Translations under genes and position numbers: made by a program
The notes under the pieces: generated by a model
Database searches by the model: none
Seen by the model: only the letters and a program-made list of their open reading frames with translations
What the model was told of the DNA's origin: nothing
NCBI GenBank assembly: GCA_030425615.1
Contig: JAUIAI010000047.1
Coordinates: 1 to 9,434, forward strand
DNA: 9,434 nt
DNA from: Gammaproteobacteria bacterium
Lineage (GTDB): Bacteria > Pseudomonadota > Gammaproteobacteria > Burkholderiales > Burkholderiaceae_E
Direction: 5' to 3'
Part shown: piece by piece, positions 1-7,048 of the stretch
Position numbering within the stretch: position 1 is the stretch's first letter
Layout: each line of letters begins with the position of its first letter

Positions 1-876
1 CGCCAGCCAGATCATCGCGGCGACCGCGGACGAGATGATCAGCGCCTGACCGATGTTCAGCGCGCCGAGCGAGAACTGGCTCTGCAGGCGGGCACGCTGG
101 TAACTTGCCAGGCGCTCGTCGTAACGTCCGGCCTCGAAGTCCTCGTTGACGAAGTACTTGACCGTCTCGTAATTCAGGAGCGAATCCACCGCGCGCGAGT
201 TCGCGTCTGCGTCGAGCCGGTTCATGGCCCGTCGGAAGCGGGTGCGCCACTCCGTGACGCTGATCGTGAACACCGCATACGCGAGCACCGCGGCCCCCGT
301 GACCGCGGCAAACCGGATGTCGTAGTTGAGCACCAGGTAGCCGATCACCAGCGTCAACTCGATGAGAGTCGGCAGAATGCTGTACAGCGTATAGGACACG
401 AGGCTCGATATCGCGCGCGTACCCCGCTCGATATCGCTCGTCAGACCGCCGGTCTGTCTTTCGAGATGAAAGCGCAGCGACAGACCGTGGAGATGGCGGA
501 ACACCTCCAGTGCGGCGCTGCGCATCGCGGCCGCGGTCACCGGTGCGAAGATGATTTCGCGCAATTCCGTGAGAAGCGTGCCGGCGAAGCGAAGCCCGCC
601 GTAGAGAAGAACCAGCGCCACCGGAACCACCAGCACCTCGCCGGCGCCGAGCCGTGACGCGTCCAGTCCGTCGACGATCGACTTCAGCAGGATGGGCACA
701 CCGACCGTCGCGGCCTTGGCGGCGGCCATGCAGGCCAGGGCGATGGCGATGCGCCACTTGTAGCGCACGAGGTGCGGAAGCAGGCGGCCCAGGGCCCGCC
801 AGTCGCGCCGCCGGCGCGGCGCGTCGCCGCGCTCGCCCGCTCCGGCTGGTATCGATCGTGCGGCGTGCTCGCGCAT
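1..876 (-). CDS. Atm1/HMT1-type ABC exporter, N-terminal part (cut by window edge)
   Basis: This is the first 292 residues of an inner-membrane half-transporter of the Atm1 family (ABC transporter transmembrane domain). Characterised members export glutathione-linked sulfur compounds, glutathione-metal adducts or related conjugates using ATP. After a basic N-terminus (four Arg at 21-24), hydrophobic helices are seen near 41-63, 79-100, 160-183, 186-206 and 268-292. The family-typical stretches are LSLRFHLERQTGGLTSDIER (132-151) and RLDADANSRAVDSLLNYETV (220-239), followed by KYFVNEDFEAGRYDERLASY (240-259); together they are highly characteristic of Atm1/ABCB7 proteins. The nucleotide-binding domain (Walker A/B, signature) must lie beyond the left edge, so ATPase integrity cannot be judged. 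The start ATG at 876 is preceded by GGAG at a short 4-nt spacing. It is transcribed divergently from the diguanylate cyclase gene. The family call is firm; the exported substrate is unknown. Confidence 0.93.
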   Translation of the reverse strand, partial: MREHAARSIPAGAGERGDAPRRRRDWRALGRLLPHLVRYKWRIAIALACMAAAKAATVGVPILLKSIVDGLDASRLGAGEVLVVPVALVLLYGGLRFAGTLLTELREIIFAPVTAAAMRSAALEVFRHLHGLSLRFHLERQTGGLTSDIERGTRAISSLVSYTLYSILPTLIELTLVIGYLVLNYDIRFAAVTGAAVLAYAVFTISVTEWRTRFRRAMNRLDADANSRAVDSLLNYETVKYFVNEDFEAGRYDERLASYQRARLQSQFSLGALNIGQALIISSAVAAMIWLA

Positions 877-1154
877 GCAGCTCCAGGATGGGAATGTCGG
901 AAAGCCGTCCAGTTTAGCCGGCCGCGCAACGAGACCCACGAGCCCTGCGGGGAGACGAAAAGGCCGGAACCGCTCGTACTTCTACCTTATTCGGGGCGCA
1001 TCCCGCCGGTCATCCCCTGGTATCACCCCGCATCGGCCGGAACAGGGCTGCTATTCGAACGACCGCAGGGGCAAAAACGGACCGAAACTTTCTGCATGCA
1101 CGGCCACGTCGTGCCCCCCTCTTCAAAGCCAGCGGATCGCCAGCCCCCCTCACC
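877..1154. other. Divergent intergenic region between exporter and diguanylate cyclase genes
   Basis: This 278-bp gap must hold the promoters of both flanking genes if they are not read through from elsewhere. I see no convincing sigma70 -35/-10 pair, no sigma54 -24/-12 pair with correct spacing, and no riboswitch-like structure. A small hairpin (GCACG at 1098-1102 pairing with CGTGC at 1110-1114, 7-nt loop) lies about 40 bp before the diguanylate cyclase start and overlaps the 8-bp palindrome TGCATGCA. Its significance is unclear. Open frames crossing this gap have no recognisable protein features. Confidence 0.6.
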
Positions 1155-2252
1155 ATGAGCGACACCACCAATTCCGACAAGCAACGGTTGTCGAACGCCG
1201 ACCGACGGCGCGAGATCGCCTATGGGTCGGACGATCCCGCGACCGACCGAAGCGCGGAGTTGCTCCGGCTGGCGCTGCCGATGATCTCGCGTCACGGGCG
1301 CGGTTTCGCGCCCATTTCGTACTCGGTCTGGTATGAGTATGTGCGCGGTGAGAATCACGCGCTGCGCTCCGAGGTGGACAACCTCTTGCAGGGCAGTCCG
1401 CGCCTGAACGCCGAGATCACCTTCGACATCTACCGCAAGCACGTCGTCGGTGAATACGAACAGGCCGTTCTGCAGGGACGTGCCAACCTGCTCGGCGTTC
1501 TGGACAACATCAGCGAATCGGTCGACGCCACGGCCACGACCACGGGCGACTTCGACCAGCGTCTGGAGGTATTCTCGGACGAACTCGGCAAGGGTATCGA
1601 GCCGCAGGCGCTGCAGCAGCGGATTTCGACGTTTCGCGAGGACCTGGCGACGATCAGCCAGACGATGCACGGGCTGAACGACAAGCTGCGCGCCAGCCGT
1701 GACGAAGTCGAGCGACTCGCCGACGAACTGGTCAAGGCCCGCGAGGAGGCGCAACTCGATCCGCTGACCGGCCTGCCGAACCGACGCACCTTCGACCAGG
1801 CGCTGGAGCGCGCGGTGATCGAAGCGGGCACCGGTGAGCAGGCGGGCGCGCTGACCCTGCTCGTGGTGGACATCGACCACTTCAAGAAGATCAACGATGA
1901 ACACGGCCACCTGTTCGGCGACAAGGTGATCCGCGGGGTCGCCCGGATACTGGACGACGGCGTCATGCGCAAGGACTGCGTGGCGCGCTACGGCGGCGAG
2001 GAGTTCGCGCTGATCCTGCCACAGACCGATCTCGTCGGCGGAACCGCGGTCGCCCAGCGGATCCGCGACACGGTGTCGCGCTCGAGGATCCGGCGCGCCA
2101 AGTCGGACAAGGTACTGACCAACATCACCGTGTCGATCGGCGTGGCCCAGTTTCGCGGCAACGAAACCGCCGAGCAATTCTTCGAGCGCGCCGACAAGGC
2201 GCTCTACGCGGCCAAGCAGGGCGGCCGCAACAGGGTCGAGGCCGCGGGCTGA
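1155..2252 (+). CDS. Diguanylate cyclase (GGDEF domain) with helical N-terminal region
   Basis: This is a predicted soluble 365-residue enzyme that joins two GTP into the second messenger cyclic di-GMP. The C-terminal GGDEF domain begins with DPLTGLPNRR (202-211). It carries the metal-binding segment VVDIDHFKKIND (237-248), the active-site motif GGEEF (280-284) and the closing TVSIGVAQF...ADKALYAAKQGGRNR. The allosteric I-site, normally RxxD ending six residues before the motif, reads MRKD (271-274), so its first Arg is lost and product inhibition may be weak or absent. Residues 32-110 contain a segment (ISRHGRGFAPISYSVWYEYV, 44-63) seen in other soluble diguanylate cyclases but of unknown role. 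Residues about 150-200 look like a coiled-coil linker suited to dimerisation. There is no signal peptide or membrane helix. No Shine-Dalgarno sequence is seen before the ATG, and no in-frame start lies just upstream. Catalytic activity is inferred from the intact motif. Confidence 0.95.
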   Translation: MSDTTNSDKQRLSNADRRREIAYGSDDPATDRSAELLRLALPMISRHGRGFAPISYSVWYEYVRGENHALRSEVDNLLQGSPRLNAEITFDIYRKHVVGEYEQAVLQGRANLLGVLDNISESVDATATTTGDFDQRLEVFSDELGKGIEPQALQQRISTFREDLATISQTMHGLNDKLRASRDEVERLADELVKAREEAQLDPLTGLPNRRTFDQALERAVIEAGTGEQAGALTLLVVDIDHFKKINDEHGHLFGDKVIRGVARILDDGVMRKDCVARYGGEEFALILPQTDLVGGTAVAQRIRDTVSRSRIRRAKSDKVLTNITVSIGVAQFRGNETAEQFFERADKALYAAKQGGRNRVEAAG

Positions 2253-2255
2253 GCG

Positions 2256-2284
2256 GCACGGACGGCGCGGTCCCGTCCGGGTGC
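2256..2284 (+). terminator. Possible stem-loop terminator after the diguanylate cyclase gene
   Basis: Just after the stop codon, GGACGG (2260-2265) pairs with CCGTCC (2273-2278) around a 7-nt loop. An outer GCAC (2256-2259) can pair with GTGC (2281-2284) across a GG bulge. No T-rich tract follows, so if this ends transcription it is not a classical intrinsic terminator. It could instead be a 3'-end stabilising hairpin, or chance in GC-rich DNA. Confidence 0.3.
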
Positions 2285-2368
2285 CTGCTATCCTCGCCTT
2301 CGTCGGCAGCCAGGTCTGCCGGGCAGGCCGACGGGCGGTCTGCCGCCCCCCTTTCGGACCCCGCCATC

Positions 2369-3328
2369 GTGGACATCAAAACGCTCAAATCGCGCCTGCG
2401 GCTGCCGGTCATCGGCTCGCCGCTCTTCATCGTCTCCAACCCCGCTCTGGTCATCGCACAATGCACGAGCGGGGTCGTCGGCTCCTTTCCGGCGCTGAAC
2501 GCACGCCCCGCCGAGTTGCTGGACGAGTGGCTTGCAGAGATCACGGAGACGCTCGCGGCCTGGGATCGCGAGCATCCGGATCGTCCCTCCGCGCCGTTCG
2601 CGGTCAACCAGATCGTGCACAAGTCCAATCAGCGTCTCGAGCACGATCTGGAGCTCTGCGTGAAGTACCAGGTGCCGCTGGTGATCACGTCGCTCGGCGC
2701 CCGCGAGGACCTGAACCAGGCCGTGCATTCCTATGGCGGCCTGGTGATGCACGATGTCATCAACCAGCGCTTCGCGCACAAGGCGATCGAAAAGGGCGCG
2801 GACGGCCTGATCCTGGTGGCCGCCGGCGCGGGCGGTCATGCCGGCACGCAGTCGCCGTTCGCGCTGGTGCAGGAGACCCGGCGCTGGTTCGACGGTCCCA
2901 TCGCGCTGTCCGGCTCGATCGCCAGCGGCGCATCGGTGCTGGCGGCCCAGGCCATGGGCGCGGATTTCGCCTACATCGGCTCGGCGTTCATCGCCACTCG
3001 CGAAGCGAACGCGAAGGAGGCCTACAAGCAGGAGATCGTGGCGAGCGGCGCGGGAGATATCGTCTACTCGAACCTGTTCACCGGCGTGCACGGCAACTAC
3101 CTTCGCGGTTCCATCGTCAACGCGGGGCTCGACCCCGACGCTCTGCCGCAGAGCGATCCCAGCAAGATGAACTTCGGCAGCGGCGAGAACGAGGCCAAGA
3201 AGGCCTGGCGCGACATCTGGGGATGCGGCCAGGGCATCGGCGTCATAGACGACGTACTGCCGGCAGCCGAACTGGTCGATCGTCTCGCCGCCGAGTACCA
3301 GCAGGCGCGGGCACGTCTCTGCGGCTGA
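2369..3328 (+). CDS. Nitronate monooxygenase family FMN protein (NMO / 2-nitropropane dioxygenase-like)
   Basis: This 319-residue TIM-barrel flavoprotein belongs to the nitronate monooxygenase family, whose characterised members use FMN and O2 to oxidise alkyl nitronates such as propionate 3-nitronate. The opening strand LRLPVIGSPLFIVS (10-23) is the usual family start. GAGGHAG (153-159) supplies the conserved His157, probably equivalent to the catalytic base of characterised enzymes. ALSGSIASGA (179-188) and AQAMGADFAYIGSAFIATRE (193-212) form the phosphate-binding end of the barrel. Length is typical for bacterial members. The start is a GTG, chosen because the N-terminus aligns with the family and the next Met is near residue 127; no Shine-Dalgarno is obvious. 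Other members of this broad family are quinone or enoyl reductases, so the substrate is uncertain. It lies 116 bp after the diguanylate cyclase gene and converges on the thiolase gene with 19 bp between stops. Confidence 0.88.
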   Translation: MDIKTLKSRLRLPVIGSPLFIVSNPALVIAQCTSGVVGSFPALNARPAELLDEWLAEITETLAAWDREHPDRPSAPFAVNQIVHKSNQRLEHDLELCVKYQVPLVITSLGAREDLNQAVHSYGGLVMHDVINQRFAHKAIEKGADGLILVAAGAGGHAGTQSPFALVQETRRWFDGPIALSGSIASGASVLAAQAMGADFAYIGSAFIATREANAKEAYKQEIVASGAGDIVYSNLFTGVHGNYLRGSIVNAGLDPDALPQSDPSKMNFGSGENEAKKAWRDIWGCGQGIGVIDDVLPAAELVDRLAAEYQQARARLCG

Positions 3329-3347
3329 GAGTCCCCGGTGGTGCCGT

Positions 3348-4577
3348 TCAGACGCGCTCGATGATGCCCGCGGCCCCCATGCCGGTACCGACGCACATGG
3401 TGACCATGCCGTAGCGTTGCTGCCGGCGCCGCAATCCGTGCACCACCGTGGCCGCGCGGATCGCGCCGGTCGCACCCAGCGGATGGCCCAGTGCGATGGC
3501 ACCGCCCAGAGGGTTCACCTTCTGCGCATCGAGTTCGAGGTCGCGCATCACCGCCAGGGACTGGGCCGCGAAGGCTTCGTTGAGTTCGATCCAGTCGATG
3601 TCGTCACGCTTCAACCCGGCGCTCTTCAGCGCGGCCGGGATCGCCTCCTTGGGTCCGATCCCCATGATCGCGGGCGGCACGCCCCGGACCGAGAACGATA
3701 CGAACCGGGCAAGCGGCGTCAGTCCGAAACGCTTGACGGCATCCTCGGAAGCGACGATCAACGCCCCGGCGCCGTCCGAGGTCTGGGAACTGTTGCCGGC
3801 GGTCACGGAGCCCATGCCCGTAACCTTGCCCTGGGGCGACTTCGGCGCGGCAAAGGCGGGCCGCAGCCTGGCAAGCCGTTCGGCCGTGGTATCGGCACGC
3901 GGCCCCTCGTCGGCCCGCACTTCGTGTTCGCGCACGACGACCTCGCCGCTGGCCAGATCCGGCGTGCGTTCCGTGACCGTCACGGGCACGATCTCGTCGT
4001 CGAACTCGCCCGCCTGCTGCGCGGCGAGCGCGCGACGGTGCGACTCCAGCGCGAACGCATCCTGGCTCTCGCGGTCGACCTTCCATTGCTGCGCGACCTT
4101 CTCTGCCGTCAGCCCCATGCCGTAGGCGATGCCGATGTCCTCGCCATCTGCGAACACGGCCGGATTGAACGACGGTGTGTTGCCCATCATCGGCACCATG
4201 CTCATCGACTCGGTACCCGCGGCGATCAGGACCTCTGCCTCGCCGACGCGGATGCGGTCGGCCGCCATCGCCAGCGCGGTCAGGCCCGATGCGCAGAAGC
4301 GGTTGACGGTGACGCCGCCGACCGTGTCCGGAAGACCGGCCAGCAACACCCCCATGCGGGCCACGTTCAACCCCTGCTGGGCCTCCGGGATCGCACAGCC
4401 GACGATCGCGTCCTCGATTGCGGCCGGGTCGAGATCAGGCGTCTGCGCGAGCGCCGCGCGAAGCGCGTGCACCAGCAGGTCGTCGGGGCGGGTGTTACGG
4501 AACACTCCCCGCGGCGCCTTGCCGATCGGGGTGCGCACGGCGGCGACGATATAGGCGTCGCGCAATGTCTTGCTCAT
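3348..4577 (-). CDS. fadA: Acetyl-CoA acyltransferase (3-ketoacyl-CoA thiolase)
   Basis: This 409-residue thiolase carries out the last beta-oxidation step: it cleaves 3-ketoacyl-CoA with CoA to acetyl-CoA and an acyl-CoA two carbons shorter. The nucleophile Cys95 sits in VNRFCASGLTALAM (91-104). The other catalytic elements are NEAF (333-336), His365 in GHPLG (364-368) and Cys395 in MCVGTGMG (394-401), so all active-site motifs are present. The N-terminus AYIVAAVRTPIGK is typical, and the length is near that of FadA proteins. The ATG at 4577 follows an AAAGGAAA ribosome-binding sequence. The gene starts 29 bp after the FadN-type gene, and the pair resembles fadN-fadA of Bacillus subtilis, so it probably works on the ketoacyl-CoA made by that protein. 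It could be a biosynthetic acetoacetyl-CoA thiolase, but the operon argues for a degradative role. The symbol is assigned by analogy. Confidence 0.95.
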   Translation of the reverse strand: MSKTLRDAYIVAAVRTPIGKAPRGVFRNTRPDDLLVHALRAALAQTPDLDPAAIEDAIVGCAIPEAQQGLNVARMGVLLAGLPDTVGGVTVNRFCASGLTALAMAADRIRVGEAEVLIAAGTESMSMVPMMGNTPSFNPAVFADGEDIGIAYGMGLTAEKVAQQWKVDRESQDAFALESHRRALAAQQAGEFDDEIVPVTVTERTPDLASGEVVVREHEVRADEGPRADTTAERLARLRPAFAAPKSPQGKVTGMGSVTAGNSSQTSDGAGALIVASEDAVKRFGLTPLARFVSFSVRGVPPAIMGIGPKEAIPAALKSAGLKRDDIDWIELNEAFAAQSLAVMRDLELDAQKVNPLGGAIALGHPLGATGAIRAATVVHGLRRRQQRYGMVTMCVGTGMGAAGIIERV

Positions 4578-4606
4578 GATGGTTTCCTTTTCGGCGTCGC
4601 GGACGC

Positions 4607-7006
4607 TCAGTTGCGCACCGGCTTGCCGGTCTGCATCATTCCCATGATCCGTTCCTGGGTCTTCGGGTTGCCCAGCAATGCCACGAAGGCCTCACGCTCG
4701 AGCGCGAGATACCAGGCCTCGTCGACCTCGGTACCGGCATCGAGATCGCCGCCGCACATGACGTGGGCGATCCGGCTGCCGATCTCGTAGTCGTAATCGC
4801 TGATCTGCGCCCCGTCACGCATGTTCACGAGCTGCGCCTGGATCGTGGCGCGGGTATCACGGCCGGCGACCGCGATACGGGCCGGGAGCGGCGCCCGATA
4901 GCCGGCGTCGGCCATGCCGCGGGCCTCGCGCACCGCCCGGTACAGCAACTCGTGCCGGTTGAACACGATCCTGTCCGAGTCGAGCAGATAGCCCATGGCC
5001 ATGGCCTCGTGCGCCGAGCGCGACACCTGAGCCGTGGCCGCGGCCATGAAATAGCGTCGCAGGAACGCGAGCGGTGCAACGTCGGGTGCGCTCTCCCGCG
5101 ACTCGGACGCCCGCCGGGCGCCGTAGGTGAGACCACCCGCCCCCGGAATCAGACCGACCCCGACCTCGACCAGTCCAATGTAGCTCTCGATGTTCACGAC
5201 CCGGCGCGCGCAATGCAGCGCCAGTTCGCAACCGCCACCGAGCGCCATCCCCGACACGGCCGCGACCACCGGGATCTGGGCGTAGCGCAGTGCCATCATC
5301 GCGTCCTGCAGCTTCTTCTCCTCGGGACCGATCGCCGCCGCGCCCCCCTTCATGAACACGGGCAGCATCGCCTGCAGATCCGCGCCGACCGAGAAGGGCT
5401 CGTCCGGTGACCAGATCACGAGACCCTCGTACTCGGCCTCGGCCATCGCCACGGCCTTGAGCAGGCCCGCCGTGACCCCCGGCCCGATCGCGTGCATTTT
5501 CGAACGAATGGAGGCGATGAGCACCCGACCCAGATCCGCGCGCTCGAGCGTGAACAGGCGGATGTCGTCGTCTTCGAACAGCGTGCGACCCGATTCGCCC
5601 CCGGATTGGTTGAACACCGGGGCGCGCGAGACCTGACGCGCATAGACCGGAAGATCGGACGGTCTGACGAACTCGCCGGATGACGGCGAGAAGGACCCTT
5701 CCGACTGATGCACGCCACCGCGTTGCGCCACCGGCCCTTCGAAGACCCAGTCGGGCAGCGGCACGTCGACCAACGCCTTGCCCGCAGCGATGTCGTCCCG
5801 GATCCACCCGGCGACGTTGTCCCAGCCGGCCTGTTGCCAGATCTCGAACGGTCCTTCCGACCAGCCGAAGCCGAAGCGCAGGGCGAGGTCCAGGTCCCGG
5901 GCATTGTCGGCGATCTCCTCGAGCTTGACCGCCGCGTACTGCATGCCGTCGCGCATGACTGCCCACAGGAACTGCGCCTGGGGGTTCGAAGACTCGCGCA
6001 GCAACTTCAGCCGCTCGCCCCAGTCCTTCTTCTTGAGGATTCGCGCCACCGTCTCGTCCGCCTTCGCGCCCGCCGGGACGTACTCCCCCTTGGCGGGGTC
6101 GAGGCGTAGGATGTTCCGCCCTTCCTTGCGATAGAACCCCGCGCCGCTCTTCTGACCGAGCGCGCCCTTCTCGATGAGCGCAGTCAGGACCTTCGGAGTG
6201 GCGTACAACGGCGCGAACGGGTCGTCCGGCAGGCTGTCCTGCATCGTACGGATCACGTGCCCCATCGTGTCGAGGCCGACGACGTCCGCCGTGCGGAAGG
6301 TTCCGGACTTGGCACGACCGAGTCGCGCGCCGGTGAGATCGTCGACGACATCGTAGGACAGTCCGTGCGCCTCGGCCTCCGCGATCGTGGCGAGCATGCC
6401 GTAGATGCCCACCCGGTTCGCGATGAAGTTGGGGGTGTCCTTGGCGCGCACGACGCCCTTGCCGAGCACGCGGGTGAGGAACGTCTCCAGCGTATCGAGG
6501 ACCTGCGGATCCGTGTGCACGGTCGGGATCAGCTCGACCAGGTGCATGTATCGCGGCGGATTGAAGAAGTGGACTCCGCAGAAGCGGCGCTGCAGGCCCG
6601 CGTCGAACCCTTCCGAGAGCGCGGTGATGGACAGTCCGGAGGTGTTGCTCGCCAGAATGGCATCCTCGCCCACGTACGGCGTAATGCGGGCATACAGGTC
6701 GTGCTTCCAGTCCAGCCGCTCGGCGATCGCCTCGATGATCAGGTCGCAGCCGCCGAGTCGCTCGAGATCGTCCGCGTAGTTCGCAGGCTCGATCGCATCG
6801 GCGAGTGACGGCACCCCCAGGGGGGCCGGGCTGAGTTTGCGGAGGCCGTCGATCGCACGACCGACGATGCCGTTCTTGTCACCGTCCTTGGCAGGCAGGT
6901 CGTAGAGAAGGACCGGCACGCCGGCGTTGACGAGGTGCGCTGCAATCTGCGCGCCCATCACACCGGCACCCAGTACCGCAGCGCGCCGGACATTGAATCG
7001 TTTCAT
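4607..7006 (-). CDS. fadN: 3-hydroxyacyl-CoA dehydrogenase / enoyl-CoA hydratase fusion (FadN type)
   Basis: This 799-residue bifunctional beta-oxidation enzyme hydrates trans-2-enoyl-CoA and oxidises the product with NAD+ to 3-ketoacyl-CoA. Domain order is dehydrogenase first, hydratase last: the reverse of E. coli FadB and the same as B. subtilis FadN (about 790 residues). The Rossmann NAD site is VLGAGVMGAQIAAHL (11-25). SNTSGLSI (120-127), HFFNPPRYMHLVELIP (146-161, catalytic His146 and Glu158) and KDTPNFIANRVG (189-200) mark the dehydrogenase. Dehydrogenase C-terminal helical regions cover about 190-295 and 340-420. A Ser/Gly-rich linker (about 425-480) leads to the crotonase domain, with FSVGADLQAML (538-548), GMALGGGCELALHC (586-599) and VEVGVGLIPGAGGL (613-626). 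Both hydratase glutamates are present (Glu594, Glu614). The ATG at 7006 follows GGAAG with 6-nt spacing; this site overlaps a 12-bp palindrome. The gene lies 42 bp after the acyl-CoA dehydrogenase gene. Confidence 0.95.
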   Translation of the reverse strand: MKRFNVRRAAVLGAGVMGAQIAAHLVNAGVPVLLYDLPAKDGDKNGIVGRAIDGLRKLSPAPLGVPSLADAIEPANYADDLERLGGCDLIIEAIAERLDWKHDLYARITPYVGEDAILASNTSGLSITALSEGFDAGLQRRFCGVHFFNPPRYMHLVELIPTVHTDPQVLDTLETFLTRVLGKGVVRAKDTPNFIANRVGIYGMLATIAEAEAHGLSYDVVDDLTGARLGRAKSGTFRTADVVGLDTMGHVIRTMQDSLPDDPFAPLYATPKVLTALIEKGALGQKSGAGFYRKEGRNILRLDPAKGEYVPAGAKADETVARILKKKDWGERLKLLRESSNPQAQFLWAVMRDGMQYAAVKLEEIADNARDLDLALRFGFGWSEGPFEIWQQAGWDNVAGWIRDDIAAGKALVDVPLPDWVFEGPVAQRGGVHQSEGSFSPSSGEFVRPSDLPVYARQVSRAPVFNQSGGESGRTLFEDDDIRLFTLERADLGRVLIASIRSKMHAIGPGVTAGLLKAVAMAEAEYEGLVIWSPDEPFSVGADLQAMLPVFMKGGAAAIGPEEKKLQDAMMALRYAQIPVVAAVSGMALGGGCELALHCARRVVNIESYIGLVEVGVGLIPGAGGLTYGARRASESRESAPDVAPLAFLRRYFMAAATAQVSRSAHEAMAMGYLLDSDRIVFNRHELLYRAVREARGMADAGYRAPLPARIAVAGRDTRATIQAQLVNMRDGAQISDYDYEIGSRIAHVMCGGDLDAGTEVDEAWYLALEREAFVALLGNPKTQERIMGMMQTGKPVRN

Positions 7007-7014
7007 TTGGATCT

Positions 7015-7026
7015 TCCATGCATGGA
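7015..7026. repeat. 12-bp perfect palindrome before the fadN-type gene
   Basis: TCCATGCATGGA is a perfect inverted repeat inside the 42-bp gap between the acyl-CoA dehydrogenase and FadN-type genes. It ends 8 bp before the fadN start, and its gene-proximal arm shares bases with the GGAAG ribosome-binding site. It could be a protein-binding site or a weak mRNA structure that modulates translation, or it may be chance. It has no spacer, so as RNA it could form only a poor hairpin. Confidence 0.35.
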
Positions 7027-7048
7027 TTGGGTCGGGTCCGCTCGCTGA

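Noticed and set aside
466..917. Small plus-strand open frames opposite the ABC exporter gene
   Set aside because: They are antisense to a well-supported Atm1-type transmembrane domain and resemble no protein.
1017..1033. sigma54-like promoter (CTGG...GCAT) in the divergent gap
   Set aside because: The GG and GC elements are separated by 9 rather than 10 bases and the flanking consensus bases are missing.
1023..2177. Long minus-strand open frame (384 codons) opposite the diguanylate cyclase gene
   Set aside because: It is a mirror-frame shadow of a firmly identified GGDEF gene; the product has low-complexity Arg/Val/Ala composition and no family resemblance.
3310..3345. Possible bidirectional terminator between the nitronate monooxygenase and thiolase genes
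   Set aside because: Only short nested pairings are found (GGCAC with GTGCC, CTCT with AGAG), interrupted by unpaired bases and without T-rich tracts on either strand.
3417..4790. Long open frame (457 codons) on the plus strand opposite the thiolase and the end of the fadN-type gene
   Set aside because: It is antisense to clearly conserved coding sequence, its translation is Arg/His/Gly-rich with no recognisable domain, and such frames are expected in high-GC DNA.
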